This document shows positions 9,737 through 19,248 of a stretch of 64,000 bases of DNA, piece by piece. A model generated the notes under the pieces. It ran no database searches and was not told where the DNA came from. It saw nothing but the letters and a program-made list of their open reading frames with translations. Both the position numbers and the translations under genes were made by a program. The number at the start of each line of letters is the position of its first letter. The first letter of the stretch is position 1. The stretch lies in NCBI RefSeq assembly GCF_036288925.1, contig NZ_CP127167.1, positions 1,488,001 to 1,552,000 of the forward strand, in the 5' to 3' direction. This DNA is from Haemophilus parainfluenzae. Lineage in GTDB: Bacteria > Pseudomonadota > Gammaproteobacteria > Enterobacterales > Pasteurellaceae.

Positions 9737-11200
9737 TTATAATAATGGACTAAACAAGAAAAACAATCGTTCGATAATTCGATGATAGAGAGGGCGATTA
9801 AGCCATTCTTGCATATCGAGTTTAGATGAATTCGCTAAGTAATTTTCGTGGAGTGTTGCGACTTCATTCGCAAAATTACGATCTTCGACGACAATGGTGA
9901 TTTCAAAATTAAGTAAAAAACTACGCAAATCCATATTTACTGTACCAACAAGTGCAAGTTTATTATCAATCAGTATACTTTTTGTATGCAGAAGCCCCGC
10001 CTCAAAATGATAAATTTTTACTCCCGCTTCTAGCAAATCATCAAAGAAGGTACGGCTTGCCCAGCGAACCATTAGGGAATCATTTTGTTTCGGTAAAATA
10101 AGCGTGATATCAACGCCACGGAATGCGGCAATACGTAATGCTTCAGCGATATTGTGACTTGGTACAAAGTAAGGCGAGGTGATAACAATACTTTCCCTTG
10201 CTGCATAAATGGCGGTAGCAAGAGATTGAGCGATTAGATCATCAGGAAAAGCGGGTCCACTCGCAATGACTTGCACTGAATGCGTGTCGTTATCGTCAAT
10301 TTCCATAATCGGGCAGTTTGGTAATAAAAGCGGTAATTCTTCCGTCGTTTCAATTTCCCAATCCCAAGCGTGTAGGCTGTTTAAAATCGGCGAAACAGGA
10401 CCATTAATTCGCACCATTATATCTACCCAATTGCCCACATTACTTTCTTGTTTAAAGAAATTGGGATCCACCATATTCATACTCCCTGTATAGGAAATTT
10501 GATTATCAATAACAATAATTTTACGGTGTTGGCGTAAATCAATTCGGTTGAAGAACATTCGGAATAAATTTACGTGTAGCGCCTCAGTAATTTCAATGCC
10601 TTTCGTTCGCATTGCTTTACAAATAGGGCTTTTCAAAAAAGCATGACTGCCAACGGAATCGAGTAAAAGACAAACTTTTACTCCACGTTGTACAGCTTCT
10701 TCTAAGGCTTGTTTCACCTCATTAATCAGGCCATCATTGCTCCAAATATAGAACACCATATTAATCGAGTGGCGAGCTTGTTGAATATCACCGATGATAC
10801 TTCGAATAATGCTTTCCGGCGTATCGAGAATATGTAATTCATTGCCTCGAATATTCGGAATGCCTAAGCGTTGGTGGACCAATTTAAATAAAGCACGATA
10901 ACGTGGATCTTTAGAATGAGTGACCACATCTTTTTGTTCTGAAAGTAAGTTAAGCCATTTGATATATTTAGGTTTTAACAGCTGAAATGCTTTGGCACGG
11001 CGAGTACCGAGTTTCACTTCACCAAAAACTAGATAGGCAATGACACCAATTAGCGGCACGAGGTAAATAATCATTAGCCATGACAACGTAGCGGAAACCG
11101 CTTGTTTTTTGACGAGTAACCGCAAGGTGACAGAAATAACCGCCACCCAAATTAACACGGGAATAATATAAACCAGTATAATATGTTCAACATTCATCAA
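9737..11200 (-). CDS. cls: Cardiolipin synthase
   Basis: A 487-residue membrane enzyme that condenses two phosphatidylglycerol molecules to cardiolipin. Two N-terminal membrane segments (about residues 5-65) precede two phospholipase D domains. Both HKD motifs are intact: HRKIIVIDNQISYTGSMN (near residue 225) and HTKSILIDNKLALVGTVN (near residue 403). Size and layout match ClsA of E. coli (486 residues). Two adjacent ATG codons (11200 and 11197) could start it. The 5' end overlaps the divergent pseudouridine synthase region by a few bases at the open-frame level. Confidence 0.95.
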   Translation of the reverse strand: MMNVEHIILVYIIPVLIWVAVISVTLRLLVKKQAVSATLSWLMIIYLVPLIGVIAYLVFGEVKLGTRRAKAFQLLKPKYIKWLNLLSEQKDVVTHSKDPRYRALFKLVHQRLGIPNIRGNELHILDTPESIIRSIIGDIQQARHSINMVFYIWSNDGLINEVKQALEEAVQRGVKVCLLLDSVGSHAFLKSPICKAMRTKGIEITEALHVNLFRMFFNRIDLRQHRKIIVIDNQISYTGSMNMVDPNFFKQESNVGNWVDIMVRINGPVSPILNSLHAWDWEIETTEELPLLLPNCPIMEIDDNDTHSVQVIASGPAFPDDLIAQSLATAIYAARESIVITSPYFVPSHNIAEALRIAAFRGVDITLILPKQNDSLMVRWASRTFFDDLLEAGVKIYHFEAGLLHTKSILIDNKLALVGTVNMDLRSFLLNFEITIVVEDRNFANEVATLHENYLANSSKLDMQEWLNRPLYHRIIERLFFLFSPLL

Positions 11201-11215
11201 TTTTTAACCGCACTT

Positions 11216-11890
11216 ATGAAATTAGACATTATTTATCAGACCGATGATTTTATCATTATTTACAAGCCTTGTGGACTGAGCGTGCATAAAGATCAAAGCG
11301 AAATTGGTTTAACCACTTTGCTTGCTGAGCAGCTTGGCGTGTCACAGATTTGGCTTGTACATCGGTTAGATAAAGTGACATCAGGTTTACTCATTTTGGC
11401 ATTGAACGCCGAAAGTGCGGCTGAATTTTTCCGACTTTTTGCTGAACACCATATTCAAAAAACTTATCTCGCCCTTAGTAATCAAAAACCCAAAAAGAAA
11501 CAAGGATTGATTGTGGGAGATATGCAAAAAGCGCGTAATGGTGCTTGGAAACTTTGCCAATCGAAAGAAAATCCAGCAATTACGCGTTTTGAAAGTGTAA
11601 GTTGTGAGCCTAATTTACGAGTATTTATCTTAAAGCCACAAACAGGGAAAACTCATCAATTGCGTGTAGCAATGAAAAGCTTAGGTAGCCCGATTTTAGG
11701 CGATGCGCTTTATGGTAAAAACACTGAAAAAATTGACCGCACTTATTTACATGCCGCCAGATTGCAATTTGAATTTAAAGGTCAGGCATTTAATGTGTTT
11801 ACTCTTCCTAAAGAAGGGGAGTGGTGGCATCGTGAGGGTGTTATGTCTCAGATTCAAAAAATGGCTTTAGCAAGTGCTGAAGTCAACTGA
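11216..11890 (+). CDS. RluA-family RNA pseudouridine synthase (HI0042-like)
   Basis: About 224 residues. The RluA-family catalytic motif HRLDKVTSGLLIL is present near residue 60 with the essential aspartate; KPCGLSVHKD and the C-terminal KTHQLRVAMKSLGSPILGDALYG are also typical. It has no S4 RNA-binding domain. The exact target uridine cannot be told. The start at 11216 (MKLDIIYQ) is preferred over an upstream ATG at 11183 that would overlap cls. The start codon is directly preceded by an uptake signal (ACCGCACTT), which takes the place where a Shine-Dalgarno would sit. It resembles the uncharacterised HI0042 of H. influenzae, next to xthA as there. Confidence 0.85.
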   Translation: MKLDIIYQTDDFIIIYKPCGLSVHKDQSEIGLTTLLAEQLGVSQIWLVHRLDKVTSGLLILALNAESAAEFFRLFAEHHIQKTYLALSNQKPKKKQGLIVGDMQKARNGAWKLCQSKENPAITRFESVSCEPNLRVFILKPQTGKTHQLRVAMKSLGSPILGDALYGKNTEKIDRTYLHAARLQFEFKGQAFNVFTLPKEGEWWHREGVMSQIQKMALASAEVN

Positions 11891-11960
11891 ATAGGAAAAG
11901 TGCGGTTAAGATTTCAATTATTTTGTATAATAGCCACAATTTTTCACATTAGGAACAAAA

Positions 11961-12764
11961 ATGAAATTTATCTCTTTTAATATTAATGGCTTACGAGCTC
12001 GTCCTCATCAACTTGAAGCAATTATTGAAAAATACCAACCGGATGTGATTGGTTTACAAGAAATTAAAGTGGCGGATGAAGATTTTCCGTATGCAATTAC
12101 CGAAAATCTGGGGTATCACGTTTTTCACCATGGACAAAAAGGGCATTACGGTGTCGCCCTGTTAACTAAACAAGAACCAAAAGCGGTGCGTCGTGGTTTT
12201 CCAACGGATAATGAAGATGCGCAAAAACGCATTATTATGGCGGATTTAGAAACACCATTTGGTTTGTTAACGGTAATCAATGGCTATTTCCCACAAGGCG
12301 AAAGTCGTGCACATGAAACCAAGTTTCCGGCAAAAGAAAAATTTTATGCGGATCTTCAACGCTATTTAGAACAAGATCACGATAAAGCCAATCCAGTGTT
12401 AATTATGGGAGATATGAATATTAGCCCAAGCGATTTAGATATTGGCATTGGCGATGAAAACCGCAAACGTTGGTTGCGTACTGGAAAATGTTCATTCTTG
12501 TCCGAAGAGCGAGAATGGTATCAACGCTTATACGATTATGGATTGGAAGACACGTTCCGCAAATTAAATCCAACGGTCAATGACAAGTTCTCGTGGTTTG
12601 ATTATCGCTCAAAAGGTTTTGATGATAATCGTGGATTACGTATCGATCATATTTTAGTGAACCGTCAATTAGCAGAGCGTTGTGTTGATGTTGGCATTGC
12701 ATTGGATATTCGTGCGATGGAAAAACCGTCAGATCACGCACCAATTTGGGCTGAATTTAAATAG
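11961..12764 (+). CDS. xthA: Exodeoxyribonuclease III
   Basis: A 267-residue exonuclease/AP endonuclease of the EEP superfamily that removes abasic sites and 3' blocks during base-excision repair. The catalytic segments are visible: FNINGLRAR at the N-terminus, GLQEIKVAD with the metal-binding glutamate, [13 protein letters not shown] near residue 151, and the C-terminal [10 protein letters not shown] with the catalytic histidine. The start follows an AGGAACAAAA ribosome-binding site. Only nine bases separate it from the next gene, so both are likely co-transcribed. Confidence 0.96.
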   Translation: MKFISFNINGLRARPHQLEAIIEKYQPDVIGLQEIKVADEDFPYAITENLGYHVFHHGQKGHYGVALLTKQEPKAVRRGFPTDNEDAQKRIIMADLETPFGLLTVINGYFPQGESRAHETKFPAKEKFYADLQRYLEQDHDKANPVLIMGDMNISPSDLDIGIGDENRKRWLRTGKCSFLSEEREWYQRLYDYGLEDTFRKLNPTVNDKFSWFDYRSKGFDDNRGLRIDHILVNRQLAERCVDVGIALDIRAMEKPSDHAPIWAEFK

Positions 12765-12773
12765 GAAAGCAAC

Positions 12774-13547
12774 ATGGATATGGCAAATTGGCAGAATTAT
12801 CGTTCACAAGTGAATGGTATGCCTGCCGTATTTAGTGCAAATATTGAAAATTTAGATGTTTACCATGGTAAACATCTTAGTAAGGTTGTGCAATTTACCG
12901 TGCCTTATCAAGGTGATGAGGACGGTTTGCCGAATGAAGACGAATATGAAAAATTGATTAATCGCCTTTTTAAAATCCTTGCACAATTGACCGCGCTTCC
13001 AAATGTATTCTTTGCCGGGCATTTTATTTGCAACCATCAGGCAAAAATGCATTTTTATTGTGAACATGATAGTTTGCTTAAAGAAACCCTTCAACAGCTT
13101 GATTTTGTTTCAGAAATCAATGTACAGAATGATCCTAATTGGGATACCTATTTTGATTTCTTATTGGCTTCACCATTAGAAATGAAATTAAATGCGACAG
13201 AAGAAATTTTGAGCATGCTGAATAGCAAAGGGCGTAATTTAAGCGACATTTATTTGATCGAACATACTTTCCATTTTGATGACGAAGAGAAAATGTTTCC
13301 TTTTATGGATGAATTGACGCTCGGACAAGTGTCTTTTAACACGCTGAAATATTCTAGCCAAGCGATTCAAACAGAAGAAGATGAAGAACCTTACTTTATG
13401 GTGAAATTGGAGCAAGAACTTTCATTAGACAGTAATGAGATCTTCCAGTGGGTAGAGCGCTTTGAAAAGCTAGCCGTAGAATTTTCAGGCGATTATATTG
13501 GTTGGGAGTGCGATAATTTAATCGACGACCATTCAGTGCTAAATTAG
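12774..13547 (+). CDS. Two-domain protein, DUF695 plus RraB-like (HI0040-like)
   Basis: A 257-residue soluble, acidic protein. The N-terminal half (about 1-140) resembles DUF695; the C-terminal half (from [16 protein letters not shown] near residue 153) resembles the RraB family of RNase E inhibitors, with [10 protein letters not shown] and the [10 protein letters not shown] ending typical of that fold. It looks like the HI0040 family of H. influenzae. A role in RNA turnover is only suggested by the RraB-like half. Start may be 12774 or the in-frame ATG at 12780. It follows xthA closely. Confidence 0.7.
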   Translation: MDMANWQNYRSQVNGMPAVFSANIENLDVYHGKHLSKVVQFTVPYQGDEDGLPNEDEYEKLINRLFKILAQLTALPNVFFAGHFICNHQAKMHFYCEHDSLLKETLQQLDFVSEINVQNDPNWDTYFDFLLASPLEMKLNATEEILSMLNSKGRNLSDIYLIEHTFHFDDEEKMFPFMDELTLGQVSFNTLKYSSQAIQTEEDEEPYFMVKLEQELSLDSNEIFQWVERFEKLAVEFSGDYIGWECDNLIDDHSVLN

Positions 13548-13586
13548 TGCGATAATTCGTCAAGCAGTATAGTTTAGATAAAAATA

Positions 13587-13611
13587 AAGCCCATCAATAC
13601 GATGGGCTTAA
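13587..13611 (+). terminator. Terminator after the HI0040-like gene
   Basis: AAGCCCATC (13587-13595) and GATGGGCTT (13601-13609) form a perfect 9-bp stem with a 5-base loop. The T-run that follows is weak (AAATTCTTTT), so it may be leaky; it lies between the gene and convergent tRNA-Asn. Confidence 0.7.
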
Positions 13612-13678
13612 ATTCTTTTGGCTACTAATTTAGAATTCGTAAAAGGAGACAAACGAAAGCTAAACCAAAAGAGAAATT

Positions 13679-13754
13679 TGGCTCCTCCTGCGGGACTCGA
13701 ACCTGCGACATATGGATTAACAGTCCACCGTTCTACCGACTGAACTAAGGAGGA
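13679..13754 (-). tRNA. tRNA-Asn (anticodon GTT)
   Basis: Read on the minus strand, TCCTCCT pairs with AGGAGGA to form the acceptor stem, discriminator G and an encoded CCA follow (13679-13681). The D-loop AGTTCAGTCGGTAGA, the anticodon loop with CTGTTAA (GTT), and the T-loop GGTTCGAGTCC are all canonical. Total length 76 with CCA. Confidence 0.97.
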
Positions 13755-13779
13755 ATAAATTTAGTATCACAAAGAATAG

Positions 13780-13814
13780 GCGCGCATTTTAATGAGCGGT
13801 CCATTCCTTGTCAA
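13780..13814 (-). promoter_or_regulatory. Promoter of tRNA-Asn with GC-rich discriminator
   Basis: On the minus strand TTGACA (13809-13814) is spaced exactly 17 bases from TAAAAT (13786-13791) and is followed by GCGCGCC, a GC-rich discriminator typical of stringently controlled stable-RNA promoters. It is placed about 30 bases upstream of the tRNA 5' end. Confidence 0.85.
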
Positions 13815-13856
13815 GGCCAAAAATGAAAAAAAGTATAAAATTTTTTGCACTTTTTT

Positions 13857-13891
13857 CTATCCACAAAGCCTGTGGATAACTTTGTGGATTG
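13857..13891. promoter_or_regulatory. Cluster of three DnaA-box-like 9-mers
   Basis: CTATCCACA (13857-13865), TGTGGATAA (13871-13879, the exact reverse complement of the consensus DnaA box TTATCCACA) and TGTGGATTG (13883-13891) lie within 35 bases between the tRNA-Asn promoter and uvrB. The rest of the 13755-14142 interval holds the tRNA promoter and the uvrB leader; nothing else recognisable. Confidence 0.55.
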
Positions 13892-14154
13892 TTTTTGTTT
13901 AAAATGGTCAACCACTGGTGCAGACTGGCTTTTCCTTAAATTGTTCATCTATTAGCCATAAGTGGATATTCTTTTAAATATCAATACGTTGCATAAAGTC
14001 CAGCAAAAAAAATAAAATATTTTTCAATTTTGAAGTGTTTCAGACTTGACACGCCTAAGTATGTGTAAAACTTGGATTTTTATCGCTCAATTTGGAGTAA
14101 TAAATGTGCTAAAATAGTCACACTTCTAAAACAGTTAAAAAATTGACCGCACTT

Positions 14155-16191
14155 ATGGCAGAGAAAATTAATACTAAGCCTTTTATCCTTCATTCTGATT
14201 TTAAACCTTCCGGTGATCAACCCCAAGCAATCGAAAAATTAGTTGAAAATTTAGAGGATGGTTTGGCCCATCAAACCCTTCTAGGGGTAACGGGGTCAGG
14301 CAAAACATTTACCATTGCAAATGTCATAGCGACATTAAATCGTCCAGCGATGTTACTTGTCCCAAATAAAACCCTCGCTGCTCAGCTTTATGCAGAAATG
14401 AAAGCATTCTTTCCTGAAAACGCAGTGGAATATTTCGTCTCATACTATGATTATTATCAGCCGGAAGCTTATGTACCGAGTAGTGATACCTTTATTGAGA
14501 AAGATGCTTCCATTAATGATCAAATTGAACAGATGCGTCTTTCTGCTACCAAGTCGTTCTTAGAGCGTCGAGATACTATCGTAGTGGCGTCCGTATCAGC
14601 GATTTATGGTTTGGGCGATCCAGATAGCTATTTGAAGATGATGTTGCATTTACAGCAAGGGGCCATTATCGATCAACGTCAGATTTTAGCGAAGTTAGCG
14701 GAATTACAATATACAAGAAACGATCAGGCTTTTCAGCGTGGTACATTCCGTGTGCGTGGCGAAGTGATTGATATTTTCCCTGCGGAATCTGACGATCGAG
14801 CGGTACGAATTGAGTTATTTGATGATGAAATTGAACGTTTAAGTTTATTTGATCCTTTAACGGGCACAAGTTTTGGCGCTGTTCCGCGTTTTACGGTGTA
14901 TCCGAAAACCCACTATGTGACGCCAAGAGAGCGTATTTTAGATGCCATTGAAAAAATCAAAGCGGAGCTTGTGCAACGCCGTGAATATTTCATCAAGGAA
15001 CATAAATTGCTGGAAGAACAGCGTATTACTCAGCGTACGCAATTTGATATTGAGATGATGAATGAGCTCGGTTATTGCTCAGGCATCGAAAACTATTCAC
15101 GCTATCTTTCTGGCAGAAATGAGGGCGAACCGCCTCCGACATTATTTGATTATATGCCGTCTGATGCGATTTTGATTATTGATGAATCACACGTGACTGT
15201 GCCGCAAATTGGCGGGATGTATCGTGGTGACCGTTCTCGTAAAGAAACCTTGGTGGAATATGGTTTCCGTTTGCCTTCTGCATTGGATAACCGTCCATTA
15301 CGCTTTGAAGAGTTTGAGCGTTTAGCGCCGCAGACCATTTACGTTTCTGCGACACCAGGGCCTTATGAGTTGGAAAAATCGGGCAGTGAAATTGTCGATC
15401 AGGTGGTACGTCCAACGGGATTGCTTGATCCACAAATTGAAATTCGTCCAGTATCCATTCAAGTAGATGATTTACTGTCTGAAGCGCGTCAAAGAGCGGA
15501 TAAAAATGAGCGAGTTTTAGTAACGACGCTGACGAAGAAAATGGCGGAAGATTTAACGGATTACTTAGACGAGCACGGCATTCGTGTGCGTTATTTGCAT
15601 TCAGATATTGATACGGTTGAGCGTGTAGAGATTATTCGTGATTTACGTTTAGGTGAATTCGATGTGTTGGTTGGCATCAACTTGTTACGTGAGGGCTTGG
15701 ATATTCCTGAAGTTTCTCTTGTCGCCATTTTAGATGCGGATAAAGAAGGTTTCTTGCGTTCTGAGCGTTCCTTAATTCAAACCATCGGTCGTGCCGCTCG
15801 AAACTTGAATGGTAAAGCGATTTTGTATGCTGATAGCATTACTAAATCTATGGAAAAAGCCATTACCGAAACGAATCGCCGTCGTGAAAAACAAATGAAA
15901 TACAATGAAGAGCATGGTATTGTTCCACAGGCATTGAATAAGAAAGTCGGCGAGTTGTTAGATATTGGTCAAGGTGCAAATCAAAAAGCGAAATCGAAAC
16001 AGCGTGGAAAAACGGCAGCTGAACCGACCGCACTTTACAATGCACCTAAATCCGCCAAAGAATTCCAACAACAAATTAAGAAATTGGAACAACAAATGTA
16101 TAAATTTGCTCAAGATCTCGAATTTGAAAAAGCCGCAGCAGTACGCGATCAGCTTCATCAATTAAGAGAGAAGTTTATGATATCGGAATAA
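14155..16191 (+). CDS. uvrB: UvrABC system protein B
   Basis: About 678 residues, the damage-verifying helicase-like subunit of nucleotide excision repair. Domains in order: Walker A GVTGSGKT near residue 45, the beta-hairpin [12 protein letters not shown] that clamps DNA, IDESHVT (motif II), RPTGLLDP, helicase motifs [13 protein letters not shown] and QTIGRAARN, and the C-terminal UVR domain [16 protein letters not shown] that binds UvrC. The start at 14155 ([10 protein letters not shown]) matches the family's usual N-terminus; a TTG at 14143 would add four residues. The uptake signal ACCGCACTT lies immediately upstream of the ATG. No LexA box was visible upstream. Confidence 0.97.
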   Translation: MAEKINTKPFILHSDFKPSGDQPQAIEKLVENLEDGLAHQTLLGVTGSGKTFTIANVIATLNRPAMLLVPNKTLAAQLYAEMKAFFPENAVEYFVSYYDYYQPEAYVPSSDTFIEKDASINDQIEQMRLSATKSFLERRDTIVVASVSAIYGLGDPDSYLKMMLHLQQGAIIDQRQILAKLAELQYTRNDQAFQRGTFRVRGEVIDIFPAESDDRAVRIELFDDEIERLSLFDPLTGTSFGAVPRFTVYPKTHYVTPRERILDAIEKIKAELVQRREYFIKEHKLLEEQRITQRTQFDIEMMNELGYCSGIENYSRYLSGRNEGEPPPTLFDYMPSDAILIIDESHVTVPQIGGMYRGDRSRKETLVEYGFRLPSALDNRPLRFEEFERLAPQTIYVSATPGPYELEKSGSEIVDQVVRPTGLLDPQIEIRPVSIQVDDLLSEARQRADKNERVLVTTLTKKMAEDLTDYLDEHGIRVRYLHSDIDTVERVEIIRDLRLGEFDVLVGINLLREGLDIPEVSLVAILDADKEGFLRSERSLIQTIGRAARNLNGKAILYADSITKSMEKAITETNRRREKQMKYNEEHGIVPQALNKKVGELLDIGQGANQKAKSKQRGKTAAEPTALYNAPKSAKEFQQQIKKLEQQMYKFAQDLEFEKAAAVRDQLHQLREKFMISE

Positions 16192-16195
16192 AGTA

Positions 16196-16230
16196 AAAGA
16201 GCGGTCAAATTAAATTGACCGCTCTTTCAT
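16196..16230. terminator. Bidirectional terminator between uvrB and the DegP-type gene
   Basis: AAAGAGCGGTCAA (16196-16208) and TTGACCGCTCTTT (16215-16227) form a perfect 13-bp stem; it contains half of an uptake-signal core (GCGGT) but not the full 9-mer. Confidence 0.85.
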
Positions 16231-16231
16231 T

Positions 16232-17623
16232 TTATTGCACTAATAAGTAGAAGTTGTTTTGACCACGTAAGATATTAAGTGCAATGGCAGATGGTTTTTC
16301 ATCTAATGCTTTGCGTAAGTCTTGCGTGCTTTCAATTGGCTGACGGTTGATGCCGATGATGATATCACCTGATTTTAAGCCGCGTTGTGCTGCCATTGAA
16401 TTTGGCTGTACTTTGCTAATTTCCACACCTTTCACGCCTTTTACATCATAGTTGTTTAAGGTTGCACCGTCTAATGCAGGAAGTTCGGTTTTACTTGTTG
16501 TTGGTGTACCATCGTCTGCTTGCAAGGTCACTTTTACGTTTTCAGTTTTACCATCTCGTAAGTAAGTGAGCTCAATTTCTTTACCAACACCAGAAGTCGC
16601 GATTTTTGCACGCATTTCGGCAAAGCTTGAGATTTTTTGACCATTCATTGCGGTAATCACATCACCCGCTTTTAAGCCCGCTTTTTCGGCAGCAGAATTT
16701 GGAATGACTTCACTCACAAAAGCACCTTGTTGCGCACTGACATTAAAGACTTTTGCCAAGTCTGCATTTAATTCGCCACCTTTAATACCGAGTAAACCAC
16801 GGCGTACTTCACCAAATTCTAAGATTTGTTGAACGAGATTGTTGGCTTGGTTGCTTGGAATTGCAAAGGCGATCCCAGCGTTACCGCCACTTGGAGAAAT
16901 AATTGCGGTATTAATGCCAATTAATTCACCTCGTAAATTCAATAATGCACCACCAGAGTTACCACGGTTTACCGCAGCATCGGTTTGAATATAGTTTTCA
17001 TACGCTCCGCTATCTGAACCAGTAGAGCGGCCAAGTGCTGAAACGATACCAGAGGTTACAGTTTGACCTAAACCAAATGGGTTACCGATAGCCACAGTAA
17101 AATCACCGACACGTAATTTATCGGAGTCCGCCATTTTGATAGCAGTAAGATTAGTTGGTTTTTCAATTTGTACTAAAGCGATATCAGATTGTTCGTCTTT
17201 TCCAACGAGTTTTGCTTTGAATTCACGTCCGTCTTGTAATTTTGCGGTAATTTTATCCGCACCATCTACCACGTGATTGTTAGTTAAAACATAGCCTTTA
17301 TCTGCATTGATGATCACGCCAGAACCTAAACCACGGAAGTTGCGTGATGAGCCACGGTTTCCACCAAATTGTTCGCCAAATTGATCACCAAAGAAAAATT
17401 TAAATTCTTCTGGAATATCATCAGGTAATACTGAACGGCTGTTTGCTTTTGCTTTGCCTTCAACAGAAAGAGTCACGACTGCTGCTTGCGCTTTTTCTAA
17501 CATTGGCGCAAGGCTGCCTTGTTCTACGATTTCATTCGGAATAGCTGCTTGAGCGGATAAAGAGGTCGCAAATACGCTTAAACCTAATGCGATACCGGTT
17601 AATACAAAATTTCTTTTCTTCAT
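16232..17623 (-). CDS. degP: Periplasmic Do-family serine protease/chaperone (DegP/HtrA type)
   Basis: A 463-residue exported protease that degrades or refolds damaged envelope proteins. A signal peptide (MKKRNFVLTG... ending at SAQA, about residue 26) leads to a trypsin-like domain with the triad in NNHVVDG (His), DEQSDIALVQI (Asp) and NRGNSGGALLN (Ser). Two PDZ domains follow (about 265-350 and 375-463; KAGLKAGDVITAMNG and AAQRGLKSGDIIIGIN). The LA loop is short, which places it between DegP and DegQ; the symbol is the family name rather than a proven orthology. Monocistronic. Confidence 0.92.
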   Translation of the reverse strand: MKKRNFVLTGIALGLSVFATSLSAQAAIPNEIVEQGSLAPMLEKAQAAVVTLSVEGKAKANSRSVLPDDIPEEFKFFFGDQFGEQFGGNRGSSRNFRGLGSGVIINADKGYVLTNNHVVDGADKITAKLQDGREFKAKLVGKDEQSDIALVQIEKPTNLTAIKMADSDKLRVGDFTVAIGNPFGLGQTVTSGIVSALGRSTGSDSGAYENYIQTDAAVNRGNSGGALLNLRGELIGINTAIISPSGGNAGIAFAIPSNQANNLVQQILEFGEVRRGLLGIKGGELNADLAKVFNVSAQQGAFVSEVIPNSAAEKAGLKAGDVITAMNGQKISSFAEMRAKIATSGVGKEIELTYLRDGKTENVKVTLQADDGTPTTSKTELPALDGATLNNYDVKGVKGVEISKVQPNSMAAQRGLKSGDIIIGINRQPIESTQDLRKALDEKPSAIALNILRGQNNFYLLVQ

Positions 17624-17901
17624 AAGTTCTCCAAGTAAAAATAAATGACTGAATCAGTGTTCAATCAGACAAAAAAATGAGGGGAATGTTCAGTAAAAAC
17701 AAGGGAGTTTAAAAAATATTTAAAAAAGTGCGGTTGGAATTGAAATTGTTTTTTATGACCACATTTTATTTAAATTTATTTATTCATTTTAGAGGATAAA
17801 AGAATAATCTATTTTAAATGGAGCAGGTACAACCTATTTTTACGCCAAAATCCTTGCCAGATAAGGTGAAAGGTAGTTTAATAACGAGTTACTAGGATTG
17901 C

Positions 17902-17972
17902 TTAACGAGTACAAGTTTTATGCAATTGTATAAAATTAGTGTATGAATTCAAATGAACTAGTTTACTAGTAC
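17902..17972 (+). promoter_or_regulatory. TrpR operator upstream of aroG
   Basis: GAACTAGTTTACTAGTAC at 17955-17972 differs at a single central base from the classic TrpR operator. It lies 65 bases before the aroG start. A degenerate half-site, TTAACGAGTAC, sits at 17902-17912. This predicts repression of aroG by TrpR with tryptophan. The remainder of the 17624-18036 intergenic region shows no coding frame; it must also hold the degP promoter. Confidence 0.8.
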
Positions 17973-18036
17973 AAAAATGGGTGTAGAGTAACGCCATGAG
18001 ATTGAAACACAACATTTAAGATTTAGAGAGTGACAT

Positions 18037-19128
18037 ATGGCGACGAAGAAAGAAGAAATCGAAGTAAAAGTTGCAAATGATGATACCCGAATTGAAAAAG
18101 TCGATCAGGTATTACCTCCCATTGCCTTATTAGAAAAATTTCCTGCAAGTGAAGAAGCGGCAGATTTAGTTCATGAAACCCGTTTGCATGCGCACAATAT
18201 TATTCATGGTAAAGAAGATCGTTTACTTGTAGTAATTGGCCCTTGTTCGATTCATGATCCTAAAGCCGCATTAGATTATGCTAAACGTTTAAAAGTATTA
18301 CGTGATGAATATAAAGATACACTTGAAGTGGTGATGCGCGTTTACTTTGAAAAACCGCGTACAACAGTGGGTTGGAAAGGCTTAATTAATGATCCTTATT
18401 TAAATGATACATATCGTTTAAATGATGGTTTGCGTATTGCACGTAAATTATTATCTGACATCAATAACTTAGGCGTACCATCAGCAGGTGAGTTCTTAGA
18501 TATGATCACACCACAATATGTAGCGGATTTCATGAGCTGGGGCGCAATTGGTGCGAGAACAACGGAATCTCAAGTTCACCGTGAATTAGCTTCAGGCTTA
18601 TCTTGTGCGGTAGGCTTTAAAAATGGCACAAATGGTGGCGTAAAAGTAGCATTAGATGCAATGGGCGCGGCAGAAGCTTCGCATTACTTCTTATCTGTGA
18701 CAAAATTTGGCCATTCGGCTATTGTTTCAACAAAAGGAAATGAAGACTGCCACATTATTTTACGTGGTGGGGATAAAGGTCCTAACTATAAAGCGGAAGA
18801 CGTTGCAAAAGTTTGTGCAGAGATCGAAAAATCAGGTCGTATTCCACATGTCATGGTTGATTTTAGCCATGCAAATAGTAGCAAACAATTCAAAAAACAA
18901 ATGGATGTTTGTGAAGATGTTTGCCAGCAAATTGCAGGTGGTTCAAAGCAGATCTTCGGTGTCATGGTAGAAAGTCATATTGTTGAAGGGCGTCAAGATT
19001 TAGTAGATGGTAAAGCGCATACTTACGGACAAAGTATCACTGATGCTTGCATCGGTTGGGAAGATACAGAAATCGTGTTAAAACAGTTATCTGATGCCGT
19101 AGCGGCTCGCCGCCGAGTAAATAACTAA
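18037..19128 (+). CDS. aroG: 3-deoxy-7-phosphoheptulonate (DAHP) synthase, class I
   Basis: A 363-residue cytosolic enzyme that joins phosphoenolpyruvate and erythrose-4-phosphate, the first step of aromatic amino acid synthesis. Hallmarks include RLLVVIGPCSIHDPKAAL near residue 63, RVYFEKPRTTVGWKGLINDP, GEFLDMITPQY, GARTTESQVHRELASGLSC, VDFSHANSSKQ and SITDACIGWEDT. It is closest in pattern to the AroG type. The TrpR operator upstream suggests tryptophan control of transcription; which amino acid inhibits the enzyme cannot be told from the sequence alone. Ends at a USS-like hairpin. Confidence 0.95.
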   Translation: MATKKEEIEVKVANDDTRIEKVDQVLPPIALLEKFPASEEAADLVHETRLHAHNIIHGKEDRLLVVIGPCSIHDPKAALDYAKRLKVLRDEYKDTLEVVMRVYFEKPRTTVGWKGLINDPYLNDTYRLNDGLRIARKLLSDINNLGVPSAGEFLDMITPQYVADFMSWGAIGARTTESQVHRELASGLSCAVGFKNGTNGGVKVALDAMGAAEASHYFLSVTKFGHSAIVSTKGNEDCHIILRGGDKGPNYKAEDVAKVCAEIEKSGRIPHVMVDFSHANSSKQFKKQMDVCEDVCQQIAGGSKQIFGVMVESHIVEGRQDLVDGKAHTYGQSITDACIGWEDTEIVLKQLSDAVAARRRVNN

Positions 19129-19152
19129 TAATTTTTTATTTTTCAGATAATT

Positions 19153-19185
19153 AAAAGTGTGGTTAATTTTGACCGCACTTTTTTA
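19153..19185 (+). terminator. Degenerate uptake-signal hairpin terminator after aroG
   Basis: AAAAGTGTGGTTA and TGACCGCACTTTT form a stem with one G-U pair and run into TTTTTT. The left arm has one mismatch to the uptake signal (GTGTGGT for GTGCGGT), the right arm is perfect. Confidence 0.85.
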
Positions 19186-19248
19186 TGCGCTTTGAAAAAG
19201 GGGGAGAAAAGGGGTATGCTAGCCTCAGTGGAATAAGAAAGGAGATGT

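Noticed and set aside
13857-13891. Chromosomal replication origin
   Set aside because: Only three DnaA-box-like sites, no AT-rich unwinding repeats, and none of the usual origin neighbours (mnmG/gidA, dnaA, rpmH).
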